Shown piece after piece: positions 37,855-49,016 of a DNA stretch of 64,000 bases (positions are counted from its first letter, which is position 1; the number at the start of each line of letters is the position of its first letter). The notes beneath the pieces are model-generated. The model was not told the origin of the DNA. It searched no databases and saw nothing but the letters and a program-made list of their open reading frames with translations. Source of the DNA: Anabaena azotica FACHB-119 (GTDB lineage: Bacteria > Cyanobacteriota > Cyanobacteriia > Cyanobacteriales > Nostocaceae); assembly GCF_014697625.1 (NCBI RefSeq), contig NZ_JACJSG010000016.1:1-64000 (forward strand), read 5' to 3'. The translations under genes and the position numbers were made by a program.

Positions 37855-37866
<12 letters not shown>
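36901..37866 (+). CDS. Phytanoyl-CoA dioxygenase-like Fe(II)/2OG oxygenase
   Basis: 321 residues from ATG 36901; a TTG seven codons earlier is possible. The metal triad is visible as FHYDLDDYKF (His and Asp) and FHKGIPPTHKDRL (distal His, with Arg for 2-oxoglutarate), and GPHVCMRGSHKRKK is the usual core loop. The first 90 residues are helical. It may hydroxylate a secondary metabolite, lipid or peptide; the neighbours give no hint. The end runs into a STRR. Confidence 0.8.
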
Positions 37867-38066
<200 letters not shown>

Positions 38067-38176
38067 ATAGAATTTTTTCCTGAAGCGATCGCACAATCTC
38101 TGCCAAATGTTACAGATTGCAACGTATAATGAGAACGACAAAACCATTAAGAAATATTGAAGCATAGTAGGTTTAA

Positions 38177-40532
<2,356 letters not shown>

Positions 40533-40640
40533 TCAATAGTCCATAGTCAATAGTCCATAGTCAATAGTCCAGAGTAAAAACCCGAAACCACTGACAACTA
40601 AAATTAACTAATGACTAATGACTAATGACTAATGACCAAA
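40533..40640. repeat. STRR (CAATAGTC / ACTAATG heptamers)
   Basis: AGTCAATAGTCCAT units, then GACTAAT units. Non-coding spacer between crtB and the tRNA. Confidence 0.85.
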
Positions 40641-40690
40641 ATTATTTGACACTGACAAAAATATCTGCTAACATTTATTTTTGTCACCGT

Positions 40691-40782
40691 GGAGAGGTGG
40701 CTGAGTGGTCGAAAGCGGCAGATTGCTAATCTGTTGTACGGCAGGCAACTCCGTACCGAGGGTTCGAATCCCTCCCTCTCCG
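40691..40782 (+). tRNA. tRNA-Ser(GCT)
   Basis: Acceptor GGAGAGG pairs with CCTCTCC (40775-40781) plus discriminator G. The anticodon GCT is at 40725-40727. The long variable arm (TTGTACGGCAGGCAACTCCGTACC region) is typical of serine tRNA, and the T loop is TTCGAAT. CCA is not encoded. A T5 run follows at once. Confidence 0.95.
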
Positions 40783-40972
40783 TTTTTCAAGTAATTCAAC
40801 ACACAGACCTCTGTGTTAATAAAAAAAAACTAATGTTGGGGTAAACACTTCTACCCCTAAAGGTGGATGTTATCATTTAACCTTTAGAGTCCTGCTAAGA
40901 TCAAGCTAACCTAAAAATCTAGTTTGAATCTTACTTTCAGGCTCCCGCATCTATGAGGAGTGAAAGTAATCA

Positions 40973-42298
40973 ATGCCAAGAATTAGTGCTGCCTTAAGTT
41001 TAAGTTTAGTTACCTTTAGCGCTGGTTTTCTGTTAGCAGCTTGTGAAAACACCAACACCACGCCTAACGGTACAGCCAACAATGGCGCAACCAGTACCCC
41101 AGCCGCTCAAACCACGACAACAGGTAGCGGTTCAGGACTAAAAATTGGTTCTCTCTTACCAACCACAGGTGACTTAGCATCCATAGGTCAGCAAATGGCT
41201 GCTGCTGTTCCCCTAGTAGTTGATACCGTCAACGCCTGTGGTGGTGTTAATGGTCAACCCGTGAGCCTAGTTGCGGTAGACGACCAAACAGACCCCAGAG
41301 CCGGCGCGGCGGGTATGACTAAACTTGCAACTATAGATAAAGTTGCTGGTGTAGTTGGCTCCTTTGCTAGCAGCGTTTCCACAGCAGCAGTTTCCATTGC
41401 AGCCCAAAATAAAGTCATGCTGGTTTCCCCTGGGAGTACCAGCCCCGTATTTACCGAAAAAGCACAGAAAGGCGATTTCCAAGGTTTTTGGGCGAGGACA
41501 GTTCCCCCTGATAGCTACCAAGGCCCAGCCTTAGCCGAACTTGCTCACAAAAGAGGTTACAAGCGAGTTTCCACAATTGTCATTAACAATGACTATGGGG
41601 TGGGTTTTGAAAAGGCATTTGTCCAAGCCTTTGAAAAACTAGGTGGAACTATAGTTAATAAAAATAATCCTGTACGTTACGACCCCAAAGCCACCACCTT
41701 TGAAACTGAAGCGGCGGCGGCTTTTGCAGGTAAACCAGATGCAGTTCTCGGCGTTTTTTACGTTGAAACAGGTAGCTTATTGCTGAAGTCAGCCTATCAG
41801 CAAGGTGTGACGCAAGGCGTACAGATAATGCTCACAGATGGGATGAAATCTGATGAATTCCCCGCGCAAGTCGGCAAAACTAGTGATGGTAAATTCATTG
41901 CCTCTGGCATTATTGGTACAGTCCCAGGCTCAGATGGTAAAGGCTTAGAAGCTTTAACCAAACTTTGGCAAGCGAAAAAAGGTAATGCGCCTGGAGAATT
42001 TGCACCCCAAGCTTGGGATGCGACTGCATTGTTAGTATTAGCAGCCCAAGCCGCCAAACAAAATACAGGTGTGGGTATTGCTAGTAAAATCAAAGAAGTA
42101 TCAAGCGCTCCAGGTGTAGAAGTTACCGATGTCTGTGAAGGGCTGAAGTTAATTCAACAAGGACAAGACATCAACTATCAAGGAGCTAGCGGTAACGTTG
42201 ATATTGATGCTAATGGTGATGTCGTCGGTGTCTATGATGTGTGGACAGTAGGCGACGATGGCAAGATTAAGACTGTGGATAAAGTTACGCCTAAGTAG
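40973..42298 (+). CDS. Branched-chain/neutral amino-acid-type ABC substrate-binding lipoprotein
   Basis: 441 residues. Lipoprotein signal with lipobox LAAC (about residue 23), a Thr/Asn-rich linker, then a Leu/Ile/Val-binding-type fold: LKIGSLLPTTGDLASIG, GAAGMTKLATIDKVAGVVG, and AFVQAFEKLGGTIVN. Periplasmic binding component for an amino acid, amide or urea-like ligand. No permease genes are nearby. SD GAGG about 15 bp upstream in a GAGGAGTGAAAG context. Confidence 0.85.
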   Translation: MPRISAALSLSLVTFSAGFLLAACENTNTTPNGTANNGATSTPAAQTTTTGSGSGLKIGSLLPTTGDLASIGQQMAAAVPLVVDTVNACGGVNGQPVSLVAVDDQTDPRAGAAGMTKLATIDKVAGVVGSFASSVSTAAVSIAAQNKVMLVSPGSTSPVFTEKAQKGDFQGFWARTVPPDSYQGPALAELAHKRGYKRVSTIVINNDYGVGFEKAFVQAFEKLGGTIVNKNNPVRYDPKATTFETEAAAAFAGKPDAVLGVFYVETGSLLLKSAYQQGVTQGVQIMLTDGMKSDEFPAQVGKTSDGKFIASGIIGTVPGSDGKGLEALTKLWQAKKGNAPGEFAPQAWDATALLVLAAQAAKQNTGVGIASKIKEVSSAPGVEVTDVCEGLKLIQQGQDINYQGASGNVDIDANGDVVGVYDVWTVGDDGKIKTVDKVTPK

Positions 42299-42361
42299 TT
42301 AGGAAGTGGGCTGACAGGTGTAGGTTTTTTATTGGTGTTCCAAAAACCTTGGTTTGGGGTG

Positions 42362-42544
42362 TAAGGGTGTAAGGGTGTAGGGGTGTAGGGGTGAATAAAA
42401 CAATGATTTTCTCGTTAGTTTTAGAGTCCTTACTCACTGCTATATTAAAAACCTACACTTGTGAGCTTCCCCTTTCCCCTTTCCCCTTCCCCTTTCCCCT
42501 TCCCCTTTCCCCTTTCCCCCTTCCCCTTCCCCCAGTCCCCAAAT
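42362..42544. repeat. STRR (GGGTGTA and CCCCTTTCC units)
   Basis: Tandem GGTGTAAG units, then about ten CCCTTTC/CCCCTTC units. The reading frame of the next gene is open through the second run and would add 28 Pro/Phe-rich residues, judged not real. Confidence 0.85.
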
Positions 42545-43717
42545 ATGGTTGAACAACTCAAGCCTCGCTATTCCAGCGTTTGGATTAATAAAATCGCTGA
42601 AGTACCCCAAGAAGCTTGGGATGCTTTGGCGCTACCTTTAAAAACTCCGTTTTTAGAGTGGGATTGGCTGCATAATTTGGAAACATCCCAAAGTGCTACA
42701 GCAAAAACTGGTTGGCTACCTAATCATTTGACGCTGTGGCGCGATAGAACTTTGATTGCTGCGGCTCCACTGTATATTAAAGGACATAGCTATGGTGAGT
42801 TTGTTTTTGATCACCAATGGGCAGAATTAGCAGAACGTATTGGTGTACAGTATTACCCCAAACTCCTGGGGATGACTCCATTCACCCCGGCTGAGGGTTA
42901 TCGGTTTTTGATTGCTAATGGGGAGGATGAAGAGGAAATCACAGCGATGATGGTGCATGAAATTGATGCTTTTTGTGTGAAGCATCATATTTCTAGTTGC
43001 CATTTTCTCTATGTTGACCCGGAATGGCAACCTGTACTGGAAAGACAAGGTTTTACAGCTTGGTTACATCATAGTTTTATTTGGGAAAATTCTGGATTTC
43101 AAACTTTTGATGATTACTTGAAGGTGTTCAATGCTAATCAGCGTCGGAATATCAAGCGGGAACGCAAGGCTGTAGAGAAGGCTGGTTTACAACTGCAACC
43201 AGTGACAGGTGAAACGATCCCTAAGTCGTTATTTCCTTTGATGTACCAGTTTTATGCTGATACCTGTGATAAGTTTGGTTGGTGGGGTAGTAAGTATTTA
43301 ACTAAGAGATTTTTTGAGCAGTTACACCAAGATTATCGTCATCGAGTGGTATTTTTTGCTGCATATCATGAGCAAGACCCGCGTCAGCCTCTGGGTATGT
43401 CCTTTTGTTTGTATAAAGGCGATCGCTTATATGGTCGTTATTGGGGAAGCTTTCAAGAAATCGATTGCCTACACTTTGATGCTTGTTATTATGCACCGAT
43501 TGATTGGGCGATCGCAAATGGTATTAAACTCTTTGATCCCGGTGCTGGCGGAAGGCACAAAAAACGTCGCGGTTTTCCGGCAGCCCCCAATTACAGTCTA
43601 CATCGCTTTTATAATAGTCGTTTAGGGCAAATTCTCCGCCCATATATTAGTGAAGTGAATCAATTAGAAGAACAAGAAATTGCCGCAATTAATGCAGAGT
43701 TACCTTTTAGTCAATAG
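42545..43717 (+). CDS. FemAB-like GNAT acyltransferase (DUF482 type)
   Basis: 390 residues from ATG 42545 (VEQLKPRYSS). Family features: LEWDWLHNLETSQSA, APLYIKGHSYGEFVFDHQWA, GMTPFTPAEGYRFLI, FNANQRRNIKRERK, and the C-terminal FDPGAGGRHKKRRGFPAAPNYSLH. This family of peptidogalycan-type acyltransferases occurs widely, but its substrate is not established; transfer of an amino acid or acyl group to an envelope or metabolite acceptor is likely. Confidence 0.85.
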   Translation: MVEQLKPRYSSVWINKIAEVPQEAWDALALPLKTPFLEWDWLHNLETSQSATAKTGWLPNHLTLWRDRTLIAAAPLYIKGHSYGEFVFDHQWAELAERIGVQYYPKLLGMTPFTPAEGYRFLIANGEDEEEITAMMVHEIDAFCVKHHISSCHFLYVDPEWQPVLERQGFTAWLHHSFIWENSGFQTFDDYLKVFNANQRRNIKRERKAVEKAGLQLQPVTGETIPKSLFPLMYQFYADTCDKFGWWGSKYLTKRFFEQLHQDYRHRVVFFAAYHEQDPRQPLGMSFCLYKGDRLYGRYWGSFQEIDCLHFDACYYAPIDWAIANGIKLFDPGAGGRHKKRRGFPAAPNYSLHRFYNSRLGQILRPYISEVNQLEEQEIAAINAELPFSQ

Positions 43718-43796
43718 TCAATAGTCAATAGTCATTAGTCATTGGTCAACTGATAACTGATAACTGATAACTGATAACTGTCAACTGGTGTCAAAT
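43706..43796. repeat. STRR (AGTCAAT and GATAACT heptamers)
   Basis: The stop of the previous gene (TAG within TAGTCAATAG) lies in the first unit. The tandem continues as GATAACT units up to the bolA promoter area. Confidence 0.85.
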
Positions 43797-43839
43797 CTGT
43801 TAATAATAGAGAGGACAGTAAGTTTTTTCAGGAATTGCG

Positions 43840-44079
43840 ATGATTACTCCCCAGGAAGTTGAGGCAATGATCAAGGCGAAATTGCCAGACGCGCAGGTTC
43901 AGGTGCAAGACTTGACTGGTGGCGGCGACCATTATCAGGTAACAGTGGTTTCATCGCAGTTTGCAGGTAAGAGACTTGTGCAGCAACACCAGTTAGTTTA
44001 CGGTGCATTGCAGCAAGCTATGTCCACCGAAGCCATCCACGCCTTAGCATTGAAAACATCTACTCCCGATAGTCAATAG
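43840..44079 (+). CDS. BolA-family protein
   Basis: 79 residues, the compact BolA form: [42 protein letters not shown] with conserved invariant His, and the LALKTSTP end. BolA proteins bind [2Fe-2S] clusters together with CGFS glutaredoxins; the partner gene is next, 59 bp downstream. Confidence 0.93.
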   Translation: MITPQEVEAMIKAKLPDAQVQVQDLTGGGDHYQVTVVSSQFAGKRLVQQHQLVYGALQQAMSTEAIHALALKTSTPDSQ

Positions 44080-44138
44080 TCGAGAAATTTGTTGACTGTT
44101 GACTAATAACTAATCAAAAACTAGGACATATAACAGCC

Positions 44139-44462
44139 ATGACACAGGACGTTCAAGAGAGAATCGATAACTTAATAAAACAAAATAAAATTATGGTTTT
44201 CATGAAGGGAACCAAATTAATGCCTCAGTGTGGTTTCTCTAACAATGTGGTACAAATTCTTAATACCTTGGGTGTTCCTTTTGAAACCATCAATGTTTTA
44301 GATGACAACGAAATTCGTCAAGGTATTAAAGAATATTCCAACTGGCCGACAATTCCCCAAGTTTATATCAATGGTGAATTTATCGGTGGTTCCGATATTA
44401 TGATTGAGATGTATCAAAAAGGTGAGTTACAGCAATTGGTAGAAGTTGCTTTAGCTTCTTAG
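44139..44462 (+). CDS. grxD: Monothiol CGFS glutaredoxin (Grx4 family)
   Basis: 107 residues with the CGFS active site ([15 protein letters not shown]), the [16 protein letters not shown] cis-Pro/GG motif, and [12 protein letters not shown]. These proteins carry and transfer [2Fe-2S] clusters and sense iron or redox state. The bolA-grxD order is widely conserved. Confidence 0.95.
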   Translation: MTQDVQERIDNLIKQNKIMVFMKGTKLMPQCGFSNNVVQILNTLGVPFETINVLDDNEIRQGIKEYSNWPTIPQVYINGEFIGGSDIMIEMYQKGELQQLVEVALAS

Positions 44463-44589
44463 CTGTCTGGGAAAAAAGGGACTCAAAGCCCAAATTATAT
44501 GTAGGTTGCAAAGCCACTCACCTGCGGGGGTTTCACCCGTTGGGTGAAGTCGCTTTTGATGCAAGTAAACCCAACATTCTGATAACTAA

Positions 44590-44735
44590 TATCAAGTTCG
44601 CTTAAATACTTATCATATCTTGGGGACTGGTAATAGGTAATCGGTAATCGGTAATGGCTCAAAACAATTACCTATTAGCTATTACCTATTACCGACCAAA
44701 ACAACTATATTACAAGTAATTAGCCGAACTTGATA
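44590..44735. mobile_element. 146-bp MITE, family A, copy 2
   Basis: Inverted ends TATCAAGTTCG / CGAACTTGATA are perfect over 11 bp, and TAA flanks both sides (44587-44589, 44736-44738). Removing the element and one TAA restores CTGATAACTAACTCCCC, which is exactly the sequence in the downstream small-RNA units, so this is an insertion into the array. Exactly as long as copy 1. Confidence 0.9.
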
Positions 44736-44796
44736 TAACTCCCCTAGTTGGCTGACACTGACTGGGGGCTTTTTTTTGACTAATTTGACAAATTCA

Positions 44797-44823
44797 TCCT
44801 GAACAACTGACTAAAGGTAGAAC
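44797..44823 (+). promoter_or_regulatory. Promoter of small-RNA unit 1 (DIF-like)
   Basis: TCCTGA at 44797-44802 and TAGAAC at 44818-44823, 15 bp apart. The same pair recurs at +116, +232 and +348. The diverged units at 45617 and 45749 have TCCGGA instead, the published DIF+ form as I recall it. Confidence 0.7.
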
Positions 44824-44829
44824 AATTAA

Positions 44830-44893
44830 ATGGTAGATGCACCCTGATAACTAACTCCCCTAGTTGGCTAACACTGACTGGGGGCTTTTTTTT
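44830..44893 (+). ncRNA. nsiR1: NsiR1-like small RNA, unit 1
   Basis: Predicted from about seven bases after TAGAAC to the end of the T8 tract, about 64 nt. Terminator stem CCCCTAGT / ACTGGGGG has one G-T pair. Transcription start is estimated. Confidence 0.65.
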
Positions 44894-44945
44894 GACTAAT
44901 TTGACAAATTCATCCTGAACAACTGACTAAAGGTAGAACAATTAA

Positions 44946-45009
44946 ATGGTAGATGCACCCTGATAACTAACTCCCCTAGTTGGCTAACACTGACTGGGGG
45001 CTTTTTTTT
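44946..45009 (+). ncRNA. nsiR1: NsiR1-like small RNA, unit 2
   Basis: Identical by eye to unit 1, offset by 116 bp, with its own promoter and T8 terminator. Confidence 0.65.
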
Positions 45010-45061
45010 GACTAATTTGACAAATTCATCCTGAACAACTGACTAAAGGTAGAACAATTAA

Positions 45062-45125
45062 ATGGTAGATGCACCCTGATAACTAACTCCCCTAGTTGGC
45101 TAACACTGACTGGGGGCTTTTTTTT
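45062..45125 (+). ncRNA. nsiR1: NsiR1-like small RNA, unit 3
   Basis: Third identical copy, offset by 116 bp, complete promoter and terminator. Confidence 0.65.
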
Positions 45126-45177
45126 GACTAATTTGACAAATTCATCCTGAACAACTGACTAAAGGTAGAACAATTAA

Positions 45178-45240
45178 ATGGTAGATGCACCCTGATAACT
45201 AACTCCCCTAGTTGGCTGACACTGACTGGGGGCTTTTTTT
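45178..45240 (+). ncRNA. nsiR1: NsiR1-like small RNA, unit 4
   Basis: Fourth copy; the loop reads GGCTGAC instead of GGCTAAC, as in the disrupted first unit, and the tract has seven T. Confidence 0.65.
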
Positions 45241-45534
45241 GTTTAGCAATCAGTAACTCCTTTAATCATAAGATTGAGAGAAATATACTGATTGCCTATA
45301 AGAACAGTTAGTAGATTTATGGACAAATATCCTAAATAGCTACTTTACCCAGAGTAATCCGAGAGGGGCAAACTGCTTTTGCCCGCTATCCCTAAGCTAA
45401 AAGCCGCAGGGACTACCTTTCTAATAACATTCAAACTGGCACATCTTTTCTGGTAGATATTTTACTACAATTGGGTATATGTGAACCTCAAACCATTGAG
45501 TATTTACAACACTAATTATTTTGATGAACGTACC
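45241..45534 (+). other. Unique segment inside the array, possible gene relic
   Basis: About 300 bp without array units. A frame at about 45402-45512 reads KSRRDYLSNN...VDILLQLG...TIEYLQH then stop, with no start codon and a stop just upstream. It looks like the tail of a decayed gene, unidentified. Confidence 0.3.
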
Positions 45535-45539
45535 CTAAT

Positions 45540-45583
45540 AAATAACTCTCCCCAGTGGCTGCCACTTGTAAGGGCTTTTTTTG
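45540..45583 (+). ncRNA. Degenerate small-RNA unit (terminator part)
   Basis: AATAACTCTCCCC, then AGTGGCTGCCACT hairpin, AAGGGC and T7. No TCCGGA/TAGAAC promoter is seen upstream, so probably silent unless read through. Confidence 0.45.
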
Positions 45584-45650
45584 TGGAAAAAAGCAACTTC
45601 ATTTGTGACAATTTCATCCGGAACATCCTGTTAAATCATAGAACAGTTAA

Positions 45651-45710
45651 TTGGTAGATGCACCCTGATAACTAACTCCCCTAGTTGGCTGCCACCACTA
45701 GGGGTTTTTT
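45651..45710 (+). ncRNA. nsiR1: Diverged NsiR1-like small RNA with perfect terminator stem
   Basis: Promoter TCCGGA (45617-45622), 16 bp, TAGAAC (45639-45644). The hairpin CCCCTAGT / ACTAGGGG is perfect and its loop differs (TGGCTGCCACC), so the stem is kept while the loop changes. Confidence 0.65.
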
Positions 45711-45781
45711 ATTGGAAATGAACCACAGACTACCTTTCAATTAATTTATCCGGAAGACTGTAACTCAAATAGAACAATTAA

Positions 45782-45896
45782 TTGGTAGATGCACCTGGAT
45801 AACTAACTCCCTAGTTTGGTTAATACTAACCAATGATTGATGGATGCACCTGGATAAATAACTCCTCTGCTTGATTGGTAGAAGCTAAGGGCTTTT
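45782..45896 (+). ncRNA. Diverged small-RNA unit(s) lacking a clean terminator
   Basis: Promoter TCCGGA (45749-45754), 15 bp, TAGAAC (45770-45775), then GGTAGATGCACC. The terminator is degraded (CTCCCTAGTTTGG, no T tract); a last degenerate unit ends in AGGGCTTTTT at 45888-45896, so a longer RNA of about 115 nt is possible. Confidence 0.45.
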
Positions 45897-45900
45897 TGCC

Positions 45901-46526
45901 AGAAACGTTTAACTAGTCTGCCCTGTAAATTGGTAGTTGCTTAGGGCTATATTCTAGCTCAAGATTGGAGTTATATTCTAGCGCGGATGGCATAGTATTG
46001 CTACGAATGTCACCATCTGCTGACTAAAAATTCTTGAGTTCTAGGAATTATAACTTAACTTCTGGGATTTTCCAATCCATAAGCAATCTAAAAAATGTTA
46101 CCTTTCAGATTACTGATTCTGCACTGTTAATGCCCCAGAATTTGGTAGAAAATACCCTATTTGAATGATGCGCCGGTATTCCCTACCATCAATCCTGTTG
46201 ATTTCTATATATTAGTTCACCGCTAGTTATCATTTTTGTGCAGAGAGAGCATATCTAGGCGCTCATGTCTAGAATATCTGCAAATTTTAATTTTTGAGTA
46301 GGGGATTGGGAAGACTACCATCAGTGAAATGGGCGGTTAGAAACCGCGTCTACACAAACAAAACCTACCTCCGCAGGTTAAAAAACCTTAATTTATCGTT
46401 AGTCCGCGTAGGCGGACTTTGCTTGTGTAGCCGCGAATTACATTCGCCCTGGCTTAAGTTGACACCCATGCACAGCTGTGCGAACCTCTGCGTTACTGAA
46501 AATGCCTATTTGTTTCCTGCACCCTG
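45901..46526. other. Spacer after the array, with one dispersed repeat
   Basis: No hetF or other gene. 46327-46452 is a dispersed repeat (GGGCGGTTAGAAACCGC ... GACTTTGCTTGTGTAG ... GCGAATTACATTCGCC) related to part of 22161-22556. A 81-codon ORF over it is a shadow. Confidence 0.6.
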
Positions 46527-47327
46527 CTATACAGCCTGAATCAAAGGTGTAAAAAACGGCACTAATTCAGAGCGACTAACTACGAGGGTAGGGAAAGAGC
46601 GATCGCTATAATCTTCCCCTGCTATTAAAGGAAAGGGTTCAGAGTCTAGAGACACCCAGCTACCGCCAGCAGCTTGCACAATTACCCAAGCGCCTGCTAA
46701 GTCCCAAACTTTTGGCGTGGCTTCTACACCCCCTAATGTCGCCCCAGTTGCAACCGTGAGGAAATTGTAACTAGCTACACCCAACATCCGAATTTTGCAG
46801 GGAAAGCCATTCTGCACAACTCCTAGACTGCGGGAACAAAGGTTAAAAAAGTGATTGCTACTAGGCGCATCACTACTAGTATGAATTGGGTGATGATTCA
46901 GAAATGCTCCCGATGGGGTGGCTAAACCTGATGTACCTGGATAGAAGCCATGAAAGGCTTGATTTAGGGGCGGTGCATATACATAACCGAAAATGGGTGT
47001 ACCTTGATAAAGCAAAGCCAGGGAAATCGACCAGATGGGGATACCGCGTGTAAAGTTGGTTGTCCCATCTAAAGGGTCAATTACCCAACACCATTCTGTC
47101 CCAGGAAAAGTGCGATCGCTTTCTTCAGCTAGTATTCCATAACCTGCGAAACTAGAAGCGATCGCATCACGAATTTCTTGATCCGCCCATTTATCGGCTT
47201 GTGTTACCAAGCTACCATCAGCTTTTTGCAAAGCCTGCACTTGCCCAAAATCCTGCATTAATTGCGCTCCTACTCTGGTAGTGGTAGTTTGGGCAAATTC
47301 GAGAATTGTTGTCCAAAAATCGTTCAT
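46527..47327 (-). CDS. Inositol-monophosphatase-family phosphatase
   Basis: 266 residues from ATG 47327; ATG 47345 is possible. Metal-dependent phosphatase motifs: EES (ILAEESDRTF), the DPLDGTTNFTRGIPIWSISLAL core, and WDLAGAWVIVQAAGG with the third Asp. Substrate may be inositol, histidinol or another sugar phosphate. It follows the PucC-like gene by 7-25 bp on the same strand, so co-transcription is likely. Confidence 0.88.
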   Translation of the reverse strand: MNDFWTTILEFAQTTTTRVGAQLMQDFGQVQALQKADGSLVTQADKWADQEIRDAIASSFAGYGILAEESDRTFPGTEWCWVIDPLDGTTNFTRGIPIWSISLALLYQGTPIFGYVYAPPLNQAFHGFYPGTSGLATPSGAFLNHHPIHTSSDAPSSNHFFNLCSRSLGVVQNGFPCKIRMLGVASYNFLTVATGATLGGVEATPKVWDLAGAWVIVQAAGGSWVSLDSEPFPLIAGEDYSDRSFPTLVVSRSELVPFFTPLIQAV

Positions 47328-47352
47328 TGATAAATTCTCATGCAAAGGCTTT

Positions 47353-48798
47353 CTAATCTAAATCGCTTTCTAAAACAGAAGCGATCGCTTGCTTGGTATT
47401 ATTTTGAAATTCTGTAACATTCACACGGTTGAGGAACCAAATCGATAACAGCATTCCCACTGCTTCCAAGGCAAATACCAACCCATAAGCTAATTGTAGT
47501 GAATTTGGGAAAACTTTTTCCCCTACATCCAAGGCTGCACCACCTATCACTAAAGCTGTTCCCCTAGCTAAAGCCTGCGCCAGTCCCCAAGCCCCAATAA
47601 ATGTGCCTGCGGCTTCTGCGACTGTCAAATCTAGCATCAAGCTAATTGCACCTGTAGTTAAGAAACCGGCGGCTAAACCAAACAATAGCAAACCCAACTT
47701 CAAGAAGGCGGAATTAGCCGAAAAGCCTGACGCGCCCAACAATAACACTGCGAATGCAACCATAATACAGCCCAGACGCGCAGTGCGACGCTTACCCAAA
47801 CGCGGAATCACAAGAAAGCCAGTTACTCCATAGCCAATCAAAAGACCTGTACCATAAAAAGCATTCAGTAGGGTACTTTCTGCTGTGGGCATATTGAAGA
47901 CTATACCCGCATAAGCTTCTAGCACTCCGTCCTGCATAAATAAACTGATGGTCATCACTACTAAAAAAGTGAAGAACAAGGCAGTTTGGGGGCTAGCTGT
48001 CAAAATCTTCCAAGCCGCAGCTAATGTGATACTATCTTCGCGGTTGACTAAAGTGGAACGCTTGCTGTAAAAAGAATATTTTTTCTCTACACCAAGCATT
48101 GAGATGATGGACAAACCAAATACAACAGCTGGGATGATGATAAATAGCCTCTTAACGGCTGGTTCCAAATTGACTGTAGTTTCTTCTGACGGTAATATTT
48201 TGCCAGAAATAATTGCCCCAACAATAATCCCCACCATCAACATTGACCAAACTATACTCACCACTTTAGATCGGTTATCTTCATCAGAGATATCCACTAA
48301 CAAAGCAGCATAAGGCGTACTACTAGCACAAATTGCTATACCGTATACGGCAAAAACTAAAGCGAGAACTGCCATCCAGCCGATAGTTTGAGTATTCCAC
48401 ACCCAACCACCAAGATTATCAGCGATCGCATTCAACTGCCACACTACTTGTACAGCTAAAAAAGCGGCGATCGCAAATACTGCCGCCCCCAGCCAAACAT
48501 AAGCTGTGCGATGATAACCCCATACAGGCTTGGCATCAGAAAGCTGACCGAACCGGATACGTGCAGGAGAGACAAACGCTGGTAAAGCCAACACTAGCCC
48601 CACGACGAACTTTTCGGTAATCTTTATTTCTGTAATCATGATTCTGTTGAGTACAGCCTGAGTCAAAATTGACATCATTCCCAGACCCATTTGAAATAGT
48701 CCGATGCGGAAGACTGTCGGGATATTAATTCTCGGAACTGACTCAGGACTAATTGATTGACCTGATTCGGGATCGGGTAGAAAATTGCTAGTTGCCAT
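47353..48798 (-). CDS. BCD/PucC-family MFS transporter
   Basis: 481 residues, twelve membrane helices. The N-terminus IPTVFRIGLFQMGLGMMSILTQAVLNRIMITEI and PARIRFGQLSDAKPVWGYHR are hallmarks of the BCD (bacteriochlorophyll delivery) group, which in phototrophs is linked to chlorophyll handling and light-harvesting assembly. Cyanobacteria have several; the exact cargo is not known. First gene of a likely two-gene operon with the phosphatase. Confidence 0.9.
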   Translation of the reverse strand: MATSNFLPDPESGQSISPESVPRINIPTVFRIGLFQMGLGMMSILTQAVLNRIMITEIKITEKFVVGLVLALPAFVSPARIRFGQLSDAKPVWGYHRTAYVWLGAAVFAIAAFLAVQVVWQLNAIADNLGGWVWNTQTIGWMAVLALVFAVYGIAICASSTPYAALLVDISDEDNRSKVVSIVWSMLMVGIIVGAIISGKILPSEETTVNLEPAVKRLFIIIPAVVFGLSIISMLGVEKKYSFYSKRSTLVNREDSITLAAAWKILTASPQTALFFTFLVVMTISLFMQDGVLEAYAGIVFNMPTAESTLLNAFYGTGLLIGYGVTGFLVIPRLGKRRTARLGCIMVAFAVLLLGASGFSANSAFLKLGLLLFGLAAGFLTTGAISLMLDLTVAEAAGTFIGAWGLAQALARGTALVIGGAALDVGEKVFPNSLQLAYGLVFALEAVGMLLSIWFLNRVNVTEFQNNTKQAIASVLESDLD

Positions 48799-48884
48799 TA
48801 TGACTTTATCAAGAAACAGTACAGAATTTAGCTTTTATATAACTAAAGATAAACCCTGCCCATCGTCTGTCTGCTAACTGTTTA

Positions 48885-49016
48885 CAAAAAAGGACTGGGG
48901 AAAGGGGAAGGGGGAAGGGGGAAAGGGGAAAGGGGGAAAGGGGGAAAGGGGAAGAAACTAATGATAACTGATAACTGATAACTGATAACTGATAACTGTC
49001 AACTGTCAACTGCTAA
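48885..49016. repeat. STRR (GGGGAAA/GGGGGAA and GATAACT units)
   Basis: Polypurine GGGGAAAGG tandem followed by TGATAACTGATAACTG and TCAACTG units, between BCD gene and nuclease gene. Confidence 0.85.

Larger units (their letters stand above)
44581..45900 (+). repeat. Tandem small-RNA array (NsiR1-like), about nine units
   Basis: CTCCCCTAGTTGG begins at 44739, 44855, 44971, 45087 and 45203, an exact 116-bp period, and diverged units follow near 45545, 45672, 45803 and 45861. Each full unit has a promoter (TCCTGA or TCCGGA, 15-16 bp, TAGAAC), GGTAGATGCACC, and a CCCCTAGT / ACTGGGGG hairpin with a T tract. From memory, this organisation and the TCCGGA (DIF) promoter fit NsiR1, the heterocyst-specific RNA of Nostoc. 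The first unit is split by a MITE. Confidence 0.85.

Noticed and set aside
42461..42544. 28-residue Pro/Phe N-terminus of the FemAB-like protein
   Set aside because: Pure translation of CCCTTTC repeats; ATG 42545 fits the family.
46294..46539. 81-codon ORF downstream of the small-RNA array
   Set aside because: Lies across a dispersed repeat; no family. Not hetF.
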